A stretch of DNA of 64,000 nucleotides, taken from Bolinopsis microptera. Its lineage: Eukaryota; Ctenophora; Tentaculata; Lobata; Bolinopsidae. The notes under the pieces were generated by a model that worked only from the letters and a program-made list of their open reading frames with translations, had not been told where the DNA came from and did not search any database. Both the position numbers and the translations under genes were made by a program. The DNA is taken from assembly GCF_026151205.1 (NCBI RefSeq), contig NC_087082.1:2880001-2944000 (forward strand). The letters are read 5' to 3'. Shown here piece by piece: positions 43,056 to 55,249 of this stretch. Numbering within the stretch: the stretch's first letter is position 1; every line of letters starts with the position of its first letter.

Positions 43056-46000
43056 ATGAACACAGACAAGGGCTGTGGAGGTGTTCCCAAGGGAGTTGGA
43101 GAAAGATGGCCTTTTGAGATGGAGATATCTGGTGAGGATGATACTGGGGATGAGGAGTACTATTTTGTGAAGAATCACGAGTTATTCAGTGGAGTTTCAG
43201 ACTATTTCAACAGTGATAAACTGAGCGATATCACACTCATCGTTGGAAACCAGAGGTATGTGAACATAAGTTTGATTGTAAAAAGTCAAATGTTTGACTT
43301 CATTCATTAATTGAATTATAATTACTTTACTTATTTATTAATTGGTTAAGATTCTCACAACATCTGTTATCTTTATCAGTTTCTCCGCCCACAAGTTTTT
43401 ATTGTCCTGCGTCAGTCCCGTCTTCAAACAAATGTTAGATAACACAAGCAACTGGGAAGAGAGCAAAGAATCGACCATTGTCCTGAATGTGAGTAATCTC
43501 CACCTCTTATCTGGATTTATCTTTCTTAGCAGTTTGTCTACTGAAGGCAGTTAATGAATTTATAAAAGCACTAGATGAGTCTAATCCAGTTGATAAGTAG
43601 TTAAAATAACTGGAACGGTTTCCTTTTTTCAGGAGTTACCCGACTGTGTGGACTCGTTTGAGCTTTTCCTTCAGTTCATCTACAGCAGACGAGTATCAAT
43701 GAACTCGAACACTGTAAAACCACTGTTTCTCCTCGCTGACAAATACGCCATCTCCAGTCTTCAGGAGCTCTGCTCTAACTATTTTAAACGTCATTTGTCG
43801 GCTGGAACTGTGCTTGATGTCATCTCCTTCGCTCATAAACTTCACAATCAGGATCTCTCTGATAGGTGATGAATTTATTGTCCTCTGAATTTCTAAGTGT
43901 TTGATTAATGTTGAGTATTATAAAACGCGAAGTAACCTTGATTTTTACAATTTCATTGTTAAAATTGTTTTGGCCGTTGAGCAAAACGTTCCAGAAGTTA
44001 TTTTGCCTTTAACCACAATGTTCGCCGCCTATTTGCTGCATATTTTCTGCATATTTGACTTGGCAGTCGACAAGCTCGTTTAATACCGTATATTGTTACA
44101 TCTGTAACATTGTGAGAATAACACTAATTTTTAAGGTGTCTGAAATACATAGCAGAAAATGCAGAGGAAGTTATGTACACAGCTGGATGGATAGATTTAG
44201 ACCAGAGTATTCTTATTCTTATCGTGCAGAGAGACGATCTACAGGTGACTGGCTTTTTTTGTTAAATCTTTATTCTCCAACTTTTATACATTGTTACACA
44301 ATAGATTGTTATCATCATAATATTTAAATGACATTTTGGACTGACTAGAAAGTGCTGTACATGATTTATCACAGAAAATAAACTTAATTAATAAACTGAA
44401 TCCCTTGAGTGATAAACCTACTCTTTGATTTAGTAGAAAGGTTGTGATTATTCTGTGGGTGTGCTGAATTCTATTGAGAAAACCTTGAGCGATATTCTTA
44501 TATTCTAAAATCTAACATCAATATATTGTACATTGCTGTCCTTGTAATTGTAAAAGTGTTTCTCAACTAACACTCAAACAGATTTGGCACAGTCTTGATA
44601 ATGGCCGAAACTACATATCCGAGGATCATACAAAAACAAAACAAAGCTCATTTTTCTTTCAGCTGTGGAATGAGATAGAACTATTCAGTGCAGTGCTGCG
44701 CTGGGTGCTAGCTGATCCTAAACGGGACGCACTGGTCCCGCAGATATTCCACTTGTTGCGCTTTCCTCTTATCTGCTTCGAGCTGCTCACACACCTAGTG
44801 GAACCTAATGATATCTTCCAGAGGTGCCCTGAAATTCAGGTATGATATTCTGAGGATACATTGTCACATAATTGTTCAAATTTTTCGATGTTCGAAAATT
44901 TCAATATTGTTGATATATACGTATAAAAGTTGAAAACTCTGCGTCTGATTCAAATATTATATTATGATTCAGCCACTTAGTCAACACCCACAACAAGTTC
45001 ACTAAAAAATACTTGCTCATCGGATAACGTTTTGACTGCCTTACGTCATTTGTCTGCAGCATTCATTGTGATGAAAGTCTTTGTTCCCCAATTTACTTAC
45101 ACTCTCACAAAAAGCGTGGATTTTGTGTCATGCCCGGTGATTGTTCTTTTCTACACATGTGTGGGCTAAGCAAGATAATGAAAGCACAAGATGTTACACA
45201 GTATTTTATGAGCTGTCAATTATTGTGAATTGACTCATAACCTTAGATATCCTATATTTCTATTATAATTAATTAACGGGTAACTCGGTAATCTGCCGAT
45301 GCACATTGCACACCTCGGGCACAAAGGTGATTTCTGCCCGAGATGTGCCCGAGATGTGTCCCAGGTGTGCCCGAGTTTGTGCCCGAGTTGTGCCCGAGGT
45401 GTGCCCCAGATGTGCATCGGCAGATTACCGAATTGCCAATTAACGGGTATGGCAATTGGCATTGTTGATGGATAACTTTAAAAGTCATATTGAATGTTGA
45501 TATTAATAAATATCCGAGTGGGCTTTTTTTCATATAATATGTAGTCTTTTGACTGTCAAAGCTGGCGTACAATCTGTTCAATTATCGTAATTATCGCTCT
45601 TAATCAATTTCTGCCTAATGTTAAATAGCTGATTAGCACACTCAAAATTTAATAGGTATAGTGAAATAAATGAGATATTGTTTTAATGGCATGCTAATTT
45701 ATGCGGTATGTAGTATGTGACATTGTAGACATAATCTATAAATCAATGTCTCATTTCTCAATGAACAGTTGAAATACCTATCTAAATTCTACTTTAAATA
45801 TTATATAGTCTACAATATTCCTCAAATCATCAATATTCTGCCATTAAAAATTCAAGACGATGAACATTTTACGTTTTTGACACTGAGAATATTTGTTCTA
45901 ATTTGATTAAAATTCCCGAGCTTTCACACTTGTGTGAAAGCTCGGGAATTTTAATCAAATTTTAATCAAATCAAATTTTAATCGAATCAAATCAAATTTT

Positions 46001-48192
46001 AATCAAATTTTTTGCTTGTAAGCAATAAATTGTAAGAATTCTGTGATACAATATACATACCAATATCTATTGTCTAGATAATTTGTCTCTATAATTTGGA
46101 AATCTTGTCTCGACAAACAGATAAAAAATGTTGGCCAATTGATTCAACAATCTTGTCTAGACTTTGTCTCAATAGATTGTCTCAAATAACGTTGAACCCT
46201 GTGGTTATAAGTCGCTTTAAATCAGATAGCTTCAGCCGAATCTTTAAATTCTGAGTTCTTTTTCAGCTATAAAACAATAAGTAAAATATATATACTATAC
46301 GGTAGCTATAATCATCATTATTATCACATTTAAATATTAATAACAACCTGACATATCCACATTCCACAGTACCTGTTAACCGAAGCTTACAAGTATCAGC
46401 TGCTACCAGAGGAGCAGAGAGAGAAGTATTTCGCTAATAACATCAGATGTAGACCACGCCAGTATAACTTTGTGGAGCTCGGCAGATACGCTTACTGTGT
46501 TAAAAACTACTCAAAAATTAAAAACCTTACGTGAGTCAAAACTACAATTTTTTTAAATTCTGTGACTGTAAAGCACAATAAGCTTGTTGTTAGTTTTTTA
46601 TGCTATTCGAATTTTAACTTGACTTCGTAAAGTTTTAACTTCAAACTTGTCTTCGTAAATTTTTAAGTTGTCTTCGTAAATCTGATAATCAGTTTCAAAA
46701 ATCTGAGGTTCACCAGTCACCACTCCAAACAGGATCTCTATCACTAAACTGTAACTCTTGTAACTCTTGTAACTCTTGTAACTCTTGTAACTCTTGTAAC
46801 TCTTGTAACTCTTGTAACTCTTGTAACTCTTGTAACTCTTGTAACTCTTGTAACTCTTGTAACTCTTGTATCTCTTGTAACTCTTGTAACTCTTGTATCT
46901 CTTGTAACTCTTGTAACTCTTGTAACTCTTGTAACTCTTGTAACTCTTGTAACTCTTGTAACTTACTCTTGTAACTCTTGACTCTTGTAACTCTTGTAAC
47001 TCTTGTAACTCTTGTAACTCTTGTAACTCTTGTAACTCTTGTAACTCTTGTAACTCTTGTAACTCTTGTAACTCTTGTATCTCTTGTAACTCTTGTAACT
47101 CTTGTATCTCTTGTAACTCTTGTAACTCTTGTAACTCTTGTAACTCTTGTAACTCTTGTAACTCTTGTAACTCTTGTATCTCTTGTAACTCTTGTAACTC
47201 TTGTAACTCTTGTAACTCTTGTAACTCTTGTATCTCTTGTAACTCTTGTAACTCTTGTATCTCTTGTAACACTCACTAAATCCCATCAGACGGTTAAAGA
47301 CAGATACCTTCACAACACTGGCTTGTATGGGAGGACAGCCGGTACCAGCTCCACCGGTACGACCTGACGGCGCACAACCCGAGTACCCAAGATGGAGCTG
47401 GACCCTCTGGGTAGAGCCAAAAGTGGGTATTATTACAGCCCTTCTAGCGCAGGAGTAGTCAAAATACTGGTATTTTTACAAAGCGCGGCAGCTAGACCGG
47501 TTTCTGGTCATGATTATACCGATTAGAACATTACCCGCAAGAAATAATATCGCAACCTTTTTATAAGAAGTAACTTTTAAACCACATAACCTGAAACTAA
47601 CACACTGTGTTACCAGGGAGATGCTGATATCGACACAGGCTGCAACCTCTCAGACGACGAAACCCACAAGTTCGGGATATTCCTCATGCCAGTTAACATT
47701 AAGAACACTGAAGCTGAGCAGCGGGAGATTGACTGCGTGTTTGTGGTGTTTGGACGCGACGCAGACGGACAGCCAATGGGGCACTCCGTGAGGGATAGCT
47801 ACGTTTATATGAGTAATAATTGTATTGGATTCGGGGAACCGGATTTGTTTCAGAAGGACGATAATAATAGTCAGAGTTATATTCACAATGATGAGGTTAG
47901 TCACGTAGTCACGCTAGTTACGTGTGTTTTATAATTAAATGTGTTTTATAATGTATACATTACAGCTTTAGCTTCTTCTGGGGTTGAGTTTGGGCCCCCA
48001 AGTTTGCAATGAGACATGAGCTAAACATGATTATAACGATCATAGATTAAGATTGATGAAGACAGTTATCTTTTATTTCAGATTGATATATTGGTACTAA
48101 TTGGTTACAGACCCAAGAGAGGCGAGAGGGAGACAGAAGTACATTCACCCCAAGTTAGTTCTAGTTCCAGATCCAGCAGTATGGCTCAGTAG
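43056..48192 (+). CDS. BTB-BACK protein, BTBD17-like, nine exons, 503 aa
   Basis: Exons 43056-43255, 43380-43488, 43633-43865, 44136-44244, 44663-44839, 46370-46530, 47290-47422, 47617-47895 and 48082-48192, all with GT/AG ends, sum to 1512 nt in one frame. Residues about 48-165 are a BTB domain (SDITLIVGNQ, FSAHKFLLSCVSPVFKQML, FELFLQFIYSRRV, LADKYAISSLQELC). About 170-275 is BACK (LWNEIELFSAVLRWVLAD). The C-terminal third (PRWSWTLWVEP, THKFGIFLMPVNI) is a beta-rich MATH-like region. The order, and LLTEAYKYQLL before the C-terminal part, fit animal BTBD17. No clear signal peptide starts this copy. BTB-BACK proteins dimerise, often as Cullin-3 adaptors; the role here is inferred only. Confidence 0.85.
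45272..45449. mobile_element. MITE-like hairpin with internal TGTGCCCGAG repeats
   Basis: CGGTAATCTGCCGATGCACA (45286-45305) and its complement (45412-45431) are inverted ends, with ATTAACGGGTA directly repeated outside them (45272-45282 and 45439-45449). The interior consists of imperfect copies of a 10-bp TGTGCCCGAG motif. It lies in intron 5 of the BTBD17-like gene. Confidence 0.65.
45901..45960. repeat. 60-bp palindrome with perfect 29-bp arms
   Basis: The whole 60 bp is its own complement except for the two central Ts. The arms contain AAAATTCCCGAGCTTTCACAC. It is followed by TTTTAATCAAATCAAA repeats to about 46010. It lies in intron 5 of the BTBD17-like gene. Confidence 0.9.
46750..47273. 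repeat. 9-bp minisatellite (TTGTAACTC)n in intron 6
   Basis: About 58 copies of TTGTAACTC, with a variant TTGTATCTC scattered at intervals and one irregular block near 46961-46985. As 9 is a multiple of three, every frame without a stop yields artificial repetitive ORFs on both strands (LQE, YKS, VTR, TLV repeats); these are not genes. It ends only 16 bp before the exon 7 acceptor at 47288-47289. Confidence 0.95.
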
Positions 48193-48268
48193 GACTACAC
48201 AATGAAGTACATTCACCCCAAGTTAGTTCTAGTTCCAGATCCAGCAGTATGGCTCAGTAGGACTACAC
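48140..48268 (+). repeat. Tandem duplication across the BTBD17-like stop codon
   Basis: A unit of about 63-66 bp (AAGTACATTCACCCCAAGTT ... CTCAGTAGGACTACACAA) occurs twice in a row. The first copy holds the real C-terminal codons and TAG; the second lies in the 3' UTR. Confidence 0.9.
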
Positions 48269-48269
48269 A

Positions 48270-50700
48270 AACAACAAATCGAATGAGACGAATATGTGGA
48301 TTTAATTAACACTTGTAAACAGTTAAATATAACATTTATAAACAGTTAATTATATAATTTATGTTACTTGTTCTGTTTCCATAAAAAGGTTGCTGTTTTG
48401 ATGCTATGACCACAAATAAACAGCTTATATACATTACTTATACATTTGTACATTATAGATATGGATATTGGTAGGGAGGTGAGACATGTATCTTTGTATC
48501 AGCTTCCAGCATTGACCAATCAAATCACAGAATCACTGTCACGTGCCAAAACAACTATGTTCTACCTCCCCCTCCATAAATATAATCCACAATAATATTT
48601 AACTTAACATTATTTGGTCCTTGTTTGGCGTTTGCTCTTGATTTGTTATTTTTTTGTAGATCACAGAGCTCAGAGGTAAGGAATTGGAAAGGGAATTAAA
48701 TTATTTTAAAATCGATTTTTTGAAAGAAAACGAATTAATTTAGTATTTATCTTTTCTGTCGATCGCAAAAATTAATTTGTGTGATTCGTGTTTTGTGATT
48801 TAGTGACTTTTGGAAATGATCATATTATTTGATCCAAATCTCGCTAATCACAAACATTCTTATTGTGCGGCGAAATCGATTGTATATTTACATTTAAAGT
48901 GCTATATTCATTTCCCTTTTTTGAAACATTTTCCATCAACTGCTGTTATCAACTCCACTGTGGGCCACCATGCTATAATAGAGGAAAAATTGAGTTCTTT
49001 TAAAAGTAATTAAGTAAGTTTTGTATTGCAGTAGAAAATCTTGGCTATTAGATGCAAAAAACCATAATTGAATTGATTAAACGGCTTTCGCGCAGCGCGT
49101 CTGCGATTTTACGAAATTTTTTGACTGCCAATTTTTTCACTTTTGGCAGTCAAAATTGGCATAACCCATCATTTTATTTCTAAAATTGGCTTAAAACACC
49201 GTATATTGACTCCTAATTAAGGTGAAAGTACTCTCTTTGCTTCAATTCAAGCAAAAAACCATGTAATCATATCATTTAAGCTGAATTTTTGGCACGCACT
49301 CAATTTTAGGCCTCATTTTTGACTAATTTTTGCCTAAATTTGGCAAAAATAAGTTTAGATGCCTCAGGTTGCCCCACTAATGCATGGTACCATCTGAAAG
49401 CTCAGACGATTCTCTAAACAATGGTATAAGAACTGTTCTGGGGTTTTTTGGGGCTTTTTCAGAAAAAAATTCCAAAGTTGAAAAAAGGCCCAAATTTGAT
49501 GGAATTTAGACTTACCTTGCAGATTTGAAAAAAATTATTTTTTCTCAAACAAACCCCATTTTGAACATCTTTCTTGGCTCTCAATGTCGTGGCCTGGTGC
49601 CATGAGGTTATGGGGTACTAAAAAGTGGTCTGTTGTGGAAATATCATCAAAAAATGCTATTTTTCTGGAATTTTACTGGTATTTTCTGACAATTTCAGAA
49701 ATTTCTGGCATTCGCGCCCAATTTTCTGGTTTCAATTTGACATAACTTTGGCTACGATCAATATTTTTTCATAATTCAAAAACTAAAATGATCAATAGCC
49801 TCAGGACTATCAATTTAAAAACATTCTAAACACATTCAACGATTATCTTTAGCAAAAACTCGAATTGGATGCCTCTAGACCTACATTTCAGCCATGAAAA
49901 ATTTCTATGGAATGAGCCAAAAAAATTTTTCTGTGACTTATAAAGGACCAAAATTTGTTTAAAAATCAATATTCAACTGATTTGAAGTAAAAAATAATGT
50001 TTGAAATGATCTAAATTAATCACTGATGGTCTATTATAGCATGACCCCCTATTCTGGCCCACTGTGAACTCTTCGAACTTAGAATATTTCCATAATACAC
50101 TGTGGATGTCAAGAGAACAAATAATTATCGAGCCAATACAGAATATGTTTAGGACCACATATTAGGAATTCTAGTTCCTATAAGTTGGGAATGAGGTAGT
50201 TGTCTGTTCCCAGATCGCCCTCTAAACCTACAAGGAAATATTTCCTGTAGATCCTTGGTATATAACTAACATTTGACAGAGCATAGTGTGGAGTCAGTTA
50301 TGTGCCCATCCTTGGAGAATATGTTTAGGACTACATATATTTGGCTGTGGACCACAAAGATAACTAAACTTCGGTCAAACTTCATAGTGACACCAATTTT
50401 TAGGTTACAATTGGTTTGTAGCCGTTAATTTGTGTAGATTTATACTTATTTTTTCGAATATAGCTTCTCGGTTCATAAAAAGATCAATTCAATGTCATTA
50501 TGATACATATATATTATATAATAATAAAGTCATCTCCCAACAGTGTAACTTATCGATCACTATTTGCGCACGGACCTAACTTCTGCGCTATTTGGATCCG
50601 AACTGGGGCGACATTTCTATATATACGTACAATTTTGAGAAGAAAACATCAACTGGAAACGTCTTCTGTGGGTATGGGTATGGGTATGGAGAGCACGTTT
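48270..50700. other. Intergenic DNA, possible degenerate DNA element
   Basis: No supported exon. CACTGTGGGCCACCATGCTA (48956-48975) is mirrored by CATGCTATAATAG/CAGTGGGCCA-type sequence near 50030-50070 on the other strand, so 48.96-50.07 kb could be a ~1.1-kb element with hAT-like CAGTGGGCC ends. The two mirrored segments differ by a short insertion and I cannot confirm a target duplication. Confidence 0.3.
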
Positions 50701-50727
50701 CCTTGATTTTTGTAGTGGATTTGTAGT

Positions 50728-51700
50728 GCTTTTCACCCCTGTAGTGCTTTTATGTTCCGGGGTAGGTGGGACATGTTTTAGTTTAAAAATGGGTTCTGCC
50801 TGTCCCAAACCATCATAAAAATCAAGTTTCGACCTCTCAACCCACTCGGGCCACTCCCAGGGGCCACGCCCATCCCAAAATGACCGAAATCCAGCTAAAA
50901 TCCAGACTTTAAAATCTTTACCCCTGTAGTGCTTTTATGTTCCAGGGTAGGTGGGACATGTTTTAGTTTTAAAATGGGTTCTGCCTGTCCCAAACCATCA
51001 TAAAAATCAAGTTTCGACCTCTCAACCCACTCGGGCCACTCCCAGGGGCCACGCCCATCCCAAAATGACCGAAATCTAGCTAAATCCAGACTTTAAAATC
51101 TTTACCCCTGTAGTGCTTTTATGTTCCGGGGTAGGTGATGGTTTGGGACAGGCAGAACCCATTTTAAAACTAAAGCATGTCCCACCTACCCCGGAACATA
51201 AAAGCACTATTCAGGGGTAAAGATTTTAAAGTCTGGATTTTAAGATTTCAGCTGGATTTCGGTAATTTTGGGATGGGCGTGGCCCCTGGGAGTGGCCTGA
51301 GTGGGTTGAGAGGTCGAAACTTGATTTTTATGATGGTTTGGGACAGGTAGAACTCATTTTTAAACTAAAACATGTCCCACCTACCCCGGAACATAAAAGC
51401 ACTACAGGGGTCAAGATTTTAAAGTCTGGATTTTAGCTGGATTTCGGTAATTTTGGGATGGGCGTGGCCCTTGGGAGTGGCCTGAGTGGGTTGAGAGGTC
51501 GAAACTTGATTTTTATGATGGTTTGGGACAGGTAGAACCCATTTTAAAACTAAAGCATGTCCCACCTACCCCGGAACATAAAAGCACTACAGGGGTAAAG
51601 ATTCTCGATTTGAATTTTACCAAGATTTCAGTAATTTTGGGATTGGTATGGCCTCTGGGAGTGGCTTGAGTGGTTCAAGAGCTTGGTCTTTGTGATGGTT
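50728..51700. repeat. Head-to-head array of ~195-bp repeats
   Basis: Two direct units (from CCCCTGTAGTGCTTTTATGT at 50737 and 50931, with CACGCCCATCCCAAAATGAC) are followed, from about 51137, by units of the same sequence in the opposite orientation (TGGTTTGGGACAGG ... CCGGAACATAAAAGCACTA), about three with increasing divergence to 51.7 kb. The array is thus + + - - -, a large interrupted palindrome. Confidence 0.85.
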
Positions 51701-52179
51701 AGGGATATGTACTACCTATTTAACCACCAAACATTTTTCAAATACTCAGCAACACAAATCCCCTCAGGGCCCAGGGGTAAAGATTCTCATTCTGGATTTT
51801 TAGGGATTTGTCACAGAATTCAAGCTATTTGGGATGGGCGGCCTGAGTGGGGTGGATGTGTTACTTAGATTTTCATATCTTATAAGTTTCTATAAAAGTA
51901 TAAGTACGAGCAGTTCATTGAGACTTCTGACTTCTACTGTCGTAGATTCTACAATGATAAATATTTTAACGTACGTGCGGCGCGCAAAATCCACTACAAA
52001 ATCCACTACAAAATTCAGGGAAACGTCTTCTGTGGGTATGGAACAGGAAAACGCGATAACCAAATAATATATAACTTTGCGCTAAATTTGAATTATAGGC
52101 GCGCGCCGCGCCATGCATGCATAATATATAATAATAAACATTAAAATAATACAAAGAATTGTATTGTGGGTATTAATTA

Positions 52180-52977
52180 CCTTACTCGGGATTATTACGA
52201 CGGGTTTATTAACGACCGGTTAAAATATGGTTCGGGAAAAATATGGCGAAATTGCTCAAAACCCACCACATTTTCCCGGTCGCCATTTTACCGGTGTCCA
52301 ACCTTTCAATTTTAGATTCAAAAATTTTGTCTCAGATGTAAATTTCCTTATTAGAGATAAGCAGGTTCAGAAATTTTCGCATTGCCAAAACTTGTGAAAC
52401 AAGTCGAATTATCAATAATTGTTGAAAGTAGACTTTAGCAAATTCGTTGTTTTGAATTAGCATTACATGTTTACGTGTATCAAATAACCATTATGACTCA
52501 ATTTGTAGAAAATCTTCGAAAGAATGCATCGTTCACATTGTTTAGAATTATGAATAAATGACTGATAAAACTGATTCATGTTATTGACCGTTTTAGTTAA
52601 TTCGAGTTTTAATTTAACTGTTACTTTTACTTTGAGTCCTATTTCATTATGTAGAGATAGTCAATACCTAAGAAATTAAAAATTGGCCTATTTAAATCAA
52701 CTTTGACAATAAGGATATATGACAAGAATTGGGCAAAAAGGTGAATTTTTTGCAATTTTAGCCAATTGAAGTCGAAAAACCTACAACAAGTGTCCCAATA
52801 GTCTTCTTTAGTGAATATAAGACAACCATTAAAATATGAGCACCCATACCCCTTGGGAACCCTAAAAGCTGAGTCGGCGGGTTTATTAACGACCGGTGAA
52901 AATGTGGTTCGGGAAAAATATGGCGAAATTACCCTAAACCCGCCACTTTATCCCGGTCATAATAATCCCGAGTAAGG
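52180..52977. mobile_element. TA-flanked DNA transposon (CCTTACTCGGG termini), member 2
   Basis: 798 bp with CCTTACTCGGGATTATTA ends in inverted orientation, flanked by TA at 52178-52179 and 52978-52979. It shares terminal blocks and the GACTCAG/CTGAGTCGGCGGGTTT segment with the copy at 4531-5406, but inverted, and its middle differs. No transposase was recognised. Confidence 0.8.
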
Positions 52978-52979
52978 TA

Positions 52980-54025
52980 GTTAGAGGAAAAGTGGTCGAT
53001 TTAAGGGTTCCGTCGGATTTAAATGTTCACAAGGATTTCTTAACGGAATATGCTAGTTAGGACCCCTACGAACATTATTGGACTTGTTGCCAATTTTGTA
53101 TCTCACAGAAACACCACTTTTTACCACCTTTGTACCACCTTTCTGGTACGTTTGCCAAATATCTTTAGTTGTGAACGTCGTAAAAGGCTGAAAATTAACC
53201 TACAACGTTTATCTTATCAAGGAGTAAAACTTATGTATGAAACATTTGTACATTAGACAATCAGCTAATTGGATAATTAACAATCAGTTAATTACCAAAA
53301 AAAAGTGAATTTTTTTATTGGCTCAAAATGATTGAAATCGTTTGAAACACGGAGAAATGTAGTTTTTAGAAAAACCTGAACCTGAAATAGGTTAACCACA
53401 CAATATTAGAGTTTCATAACTAATTACCATACAGCTTTATCAAATTCCACATAAAGAAACTGCACAAAAGGACCATTTAAGATCGAACCGATTGTACTTG
53501 CTGTACTATCATTTTATTGATTTCAATGATCAAAACCTCTGTACCGTCAATCTTGCCAATATAGACCGGGTATCTAAATGTACCGGACCTCTTCTTTGCC
53601 TCTAGAATTAGAGTTTAGACCCAGTTGTGCAAGAAATCCGATTTCTCACAGGGGGTTTCTTTTAACTGTGTACTTTTTGTCACTCTCGCAGGAGGCCCGG
53701 TATTATCGGGGGGGGGGGGGGGGGGATACCTCAAGTAACCCCATAATCCATATGTCATTGCCAGGATAGAGCTGGAGATAGCATTGAAAGGTTGCTAGAA
53801 ATAACTGAATTAGAATAAACTGGTGGTAGCTGGGTGGTGCTAGCATGGATGTAGCAGAACGTAGCTACACGGGGTTTCATTGGAGTTGGTTATTTTAATG
53901 GCCAAAGAGTGCCGGAACTAAAGTTACTTAAGATTGCAGTTGAGGAGCAGTGCAAACATGTGGAGTCAGGGACACAGAGCTACAGTGCAGGAGTACTGCA
54001 AAAGAACAGTGCAATTAGTGATACA
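52980..54025 (+). mobile_element. Degraded single-arm relative of the fold-back element
   Basis: The sequence follows the left arm at 18241-19580 (AAAAGTGGTCGATTTAAGGG, GGACCCCTACGAAC, TAGCTACACGGGGTTTCATT) with internal deletions, for example after 53370. It keeps the 13 bp lost from the left arm of the big copy. No inverted partner is present. A run of 20 or more Gs lies at 53709-53733. Confidence 0.8.
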
Positions 54026-54322
54026 GTCTGCGGGCGACCGATTTCATTCTCGGAATCAATCTTAATTTTAGGACGTTTATTCAAATTAATATCATTATCT
54101 TTTATTTGGGAGCGAGAGACACTGTTGCTGTCTAATCTACCCATGATTATGGGTTTTGGTAAAATCACTGATTATGATCGTGAAATACTTTGACTGAATT
54201 TGTCAAACACAACCGACTGTATAGTATTTTACTGTATCAGGAGGTCAGAGTAATAGTTACAAAAGTCACGATCGAGGTACTGGGGTCTGCAATCTAAATA
54301 TTCGGAAAAATCTTAGCTAATA

Positions 54323-55244
54323 CCTTATCGGACCTTATTTGGACGGACATTACTTGAACGCTGGAGGCCCTAGCGTCCATCTTAATGTCCGTTCAAATAA
54401 AGTCCGTTCAATTAATGTCCGTCCAAGTTAAAGTCCGTTGAAATTTTTTCAAACATTTTTCCATTTCGAACTTTTTGTCCAGAATAAGACAACTTTGAGA
54501 ACTTTATTGTGCCGTAAGTCAACGACAGAAAGGTTCTCCTTGGTCTGCCGGAGGCACAGAAAACTCTACTACTACTACTACTACTACTACTAGTATATGA
54601 TGTTTTCAAGGGTCATTTGGCGGAAAAAAGTCAACGAAATTATGGCACTCAACAACATAGTTCATGAACTAGTCCCCGCCAACTTGACAAACTTGTTCCA
54701 TGCCAGCCTCTAGATATTACGGTAAATCGTGTTGCCAAGGACATTGTCCGACGTTGTTATAGTTCATATTACTCGGGGGCGGTAATGAAACAGTGCTAGG
54801 AAAGCTCCACGTGATGTTAAGGTTGACCTTAAATTGTCTAAGATAAAACCACTTCACGCCGAATGGCTTGTAAAAGTTAACACTGAAATGCAGGACCGGG
54901 CTAGTTTGATTTTTAAAAAAAGGTTTCCATAAAGCTAGAAATCACTGATGCTTTAAGCATGGACTATTTCATGCACGAAAACCCATTTGATGAAGATGAT
55001 ATGTGATATTAGACACTGATCATGTACACATATTTTAACATTTTTACTGCTTAATGACTGCTTTTCTTACTTACTGTATAAAAAATGGATTTAAAAATCA
55101 TTTGCTGAAATTTAAAAAACATCAAAAAATATTGAAAAAAATTCGGATTTTTGATGGTTTTGAATGCCTTCGAGCGTTCATATTAATATCCGTTCATAAT
55201 TGTGTCCGTTCATGTAATGTCCGTCCAAATAAGGTCCGATAAGG
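54323..55244. mobile_element. Pogo/Tigger-like DNA transposon, decayed, TA-flanked
   Basis: 922 bp between TA dinucleotides (54321-54322 and 55245-55246), with inverted ends CCTTATCGGACCTTATTTGG and GGACGGACATTAC matching over about 38 bp. The interior holds a transposase C-terminal remnant (separate entry) and a (CTA)n run at 54568-54592. GTCCGTTCA motifs are repeated subterminally. The TA flank and the transposase remnant together place it in the Tc1/mariner-pogo group. Confidence 0.8.
54803..55004 (+). pseudogene. Pogo/Tigger transposase C-terminus remnant
   Basis: The plus strand reads RDVKVDLKLSKIKPLHAEWL then LVKVNTEMQDRASLIFKK, a frameshift and stop, then EITDALSMDYFMHENPFDED and a final M. 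The K(L/I)KPLHAxWL block followed by an ITDAL and DPF-like ending is the typical tail of pogo/Tigger-type DDE transposases. The catalytic domain is absent. Confidence 0.6.
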
Positions 55245-55249
55245 TAATT

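Noticed and set aside
46750-47273. Possible CRISPR-like array
   Set aside because: The 9-bp units have no spacers, and the genome is eukaryotic; it is a simple minisatellite.
46598-47367. Long repetitive open frames (LQE, YKS, VTR, TLV repeats) on both strands
   Set aside because: They are by-products of the 9-bp minisatellite, whose unit length is a multiple of three. They lie in an intron and have no normal codon variety.
48956-50070. Possible 1.1-kb hAT element with CAGTGGGCC ends
   Set aside because: The mirrored segments are imperfect and no target duplication was visible, so it is only mentioned as a possibility in the intergenic entry.
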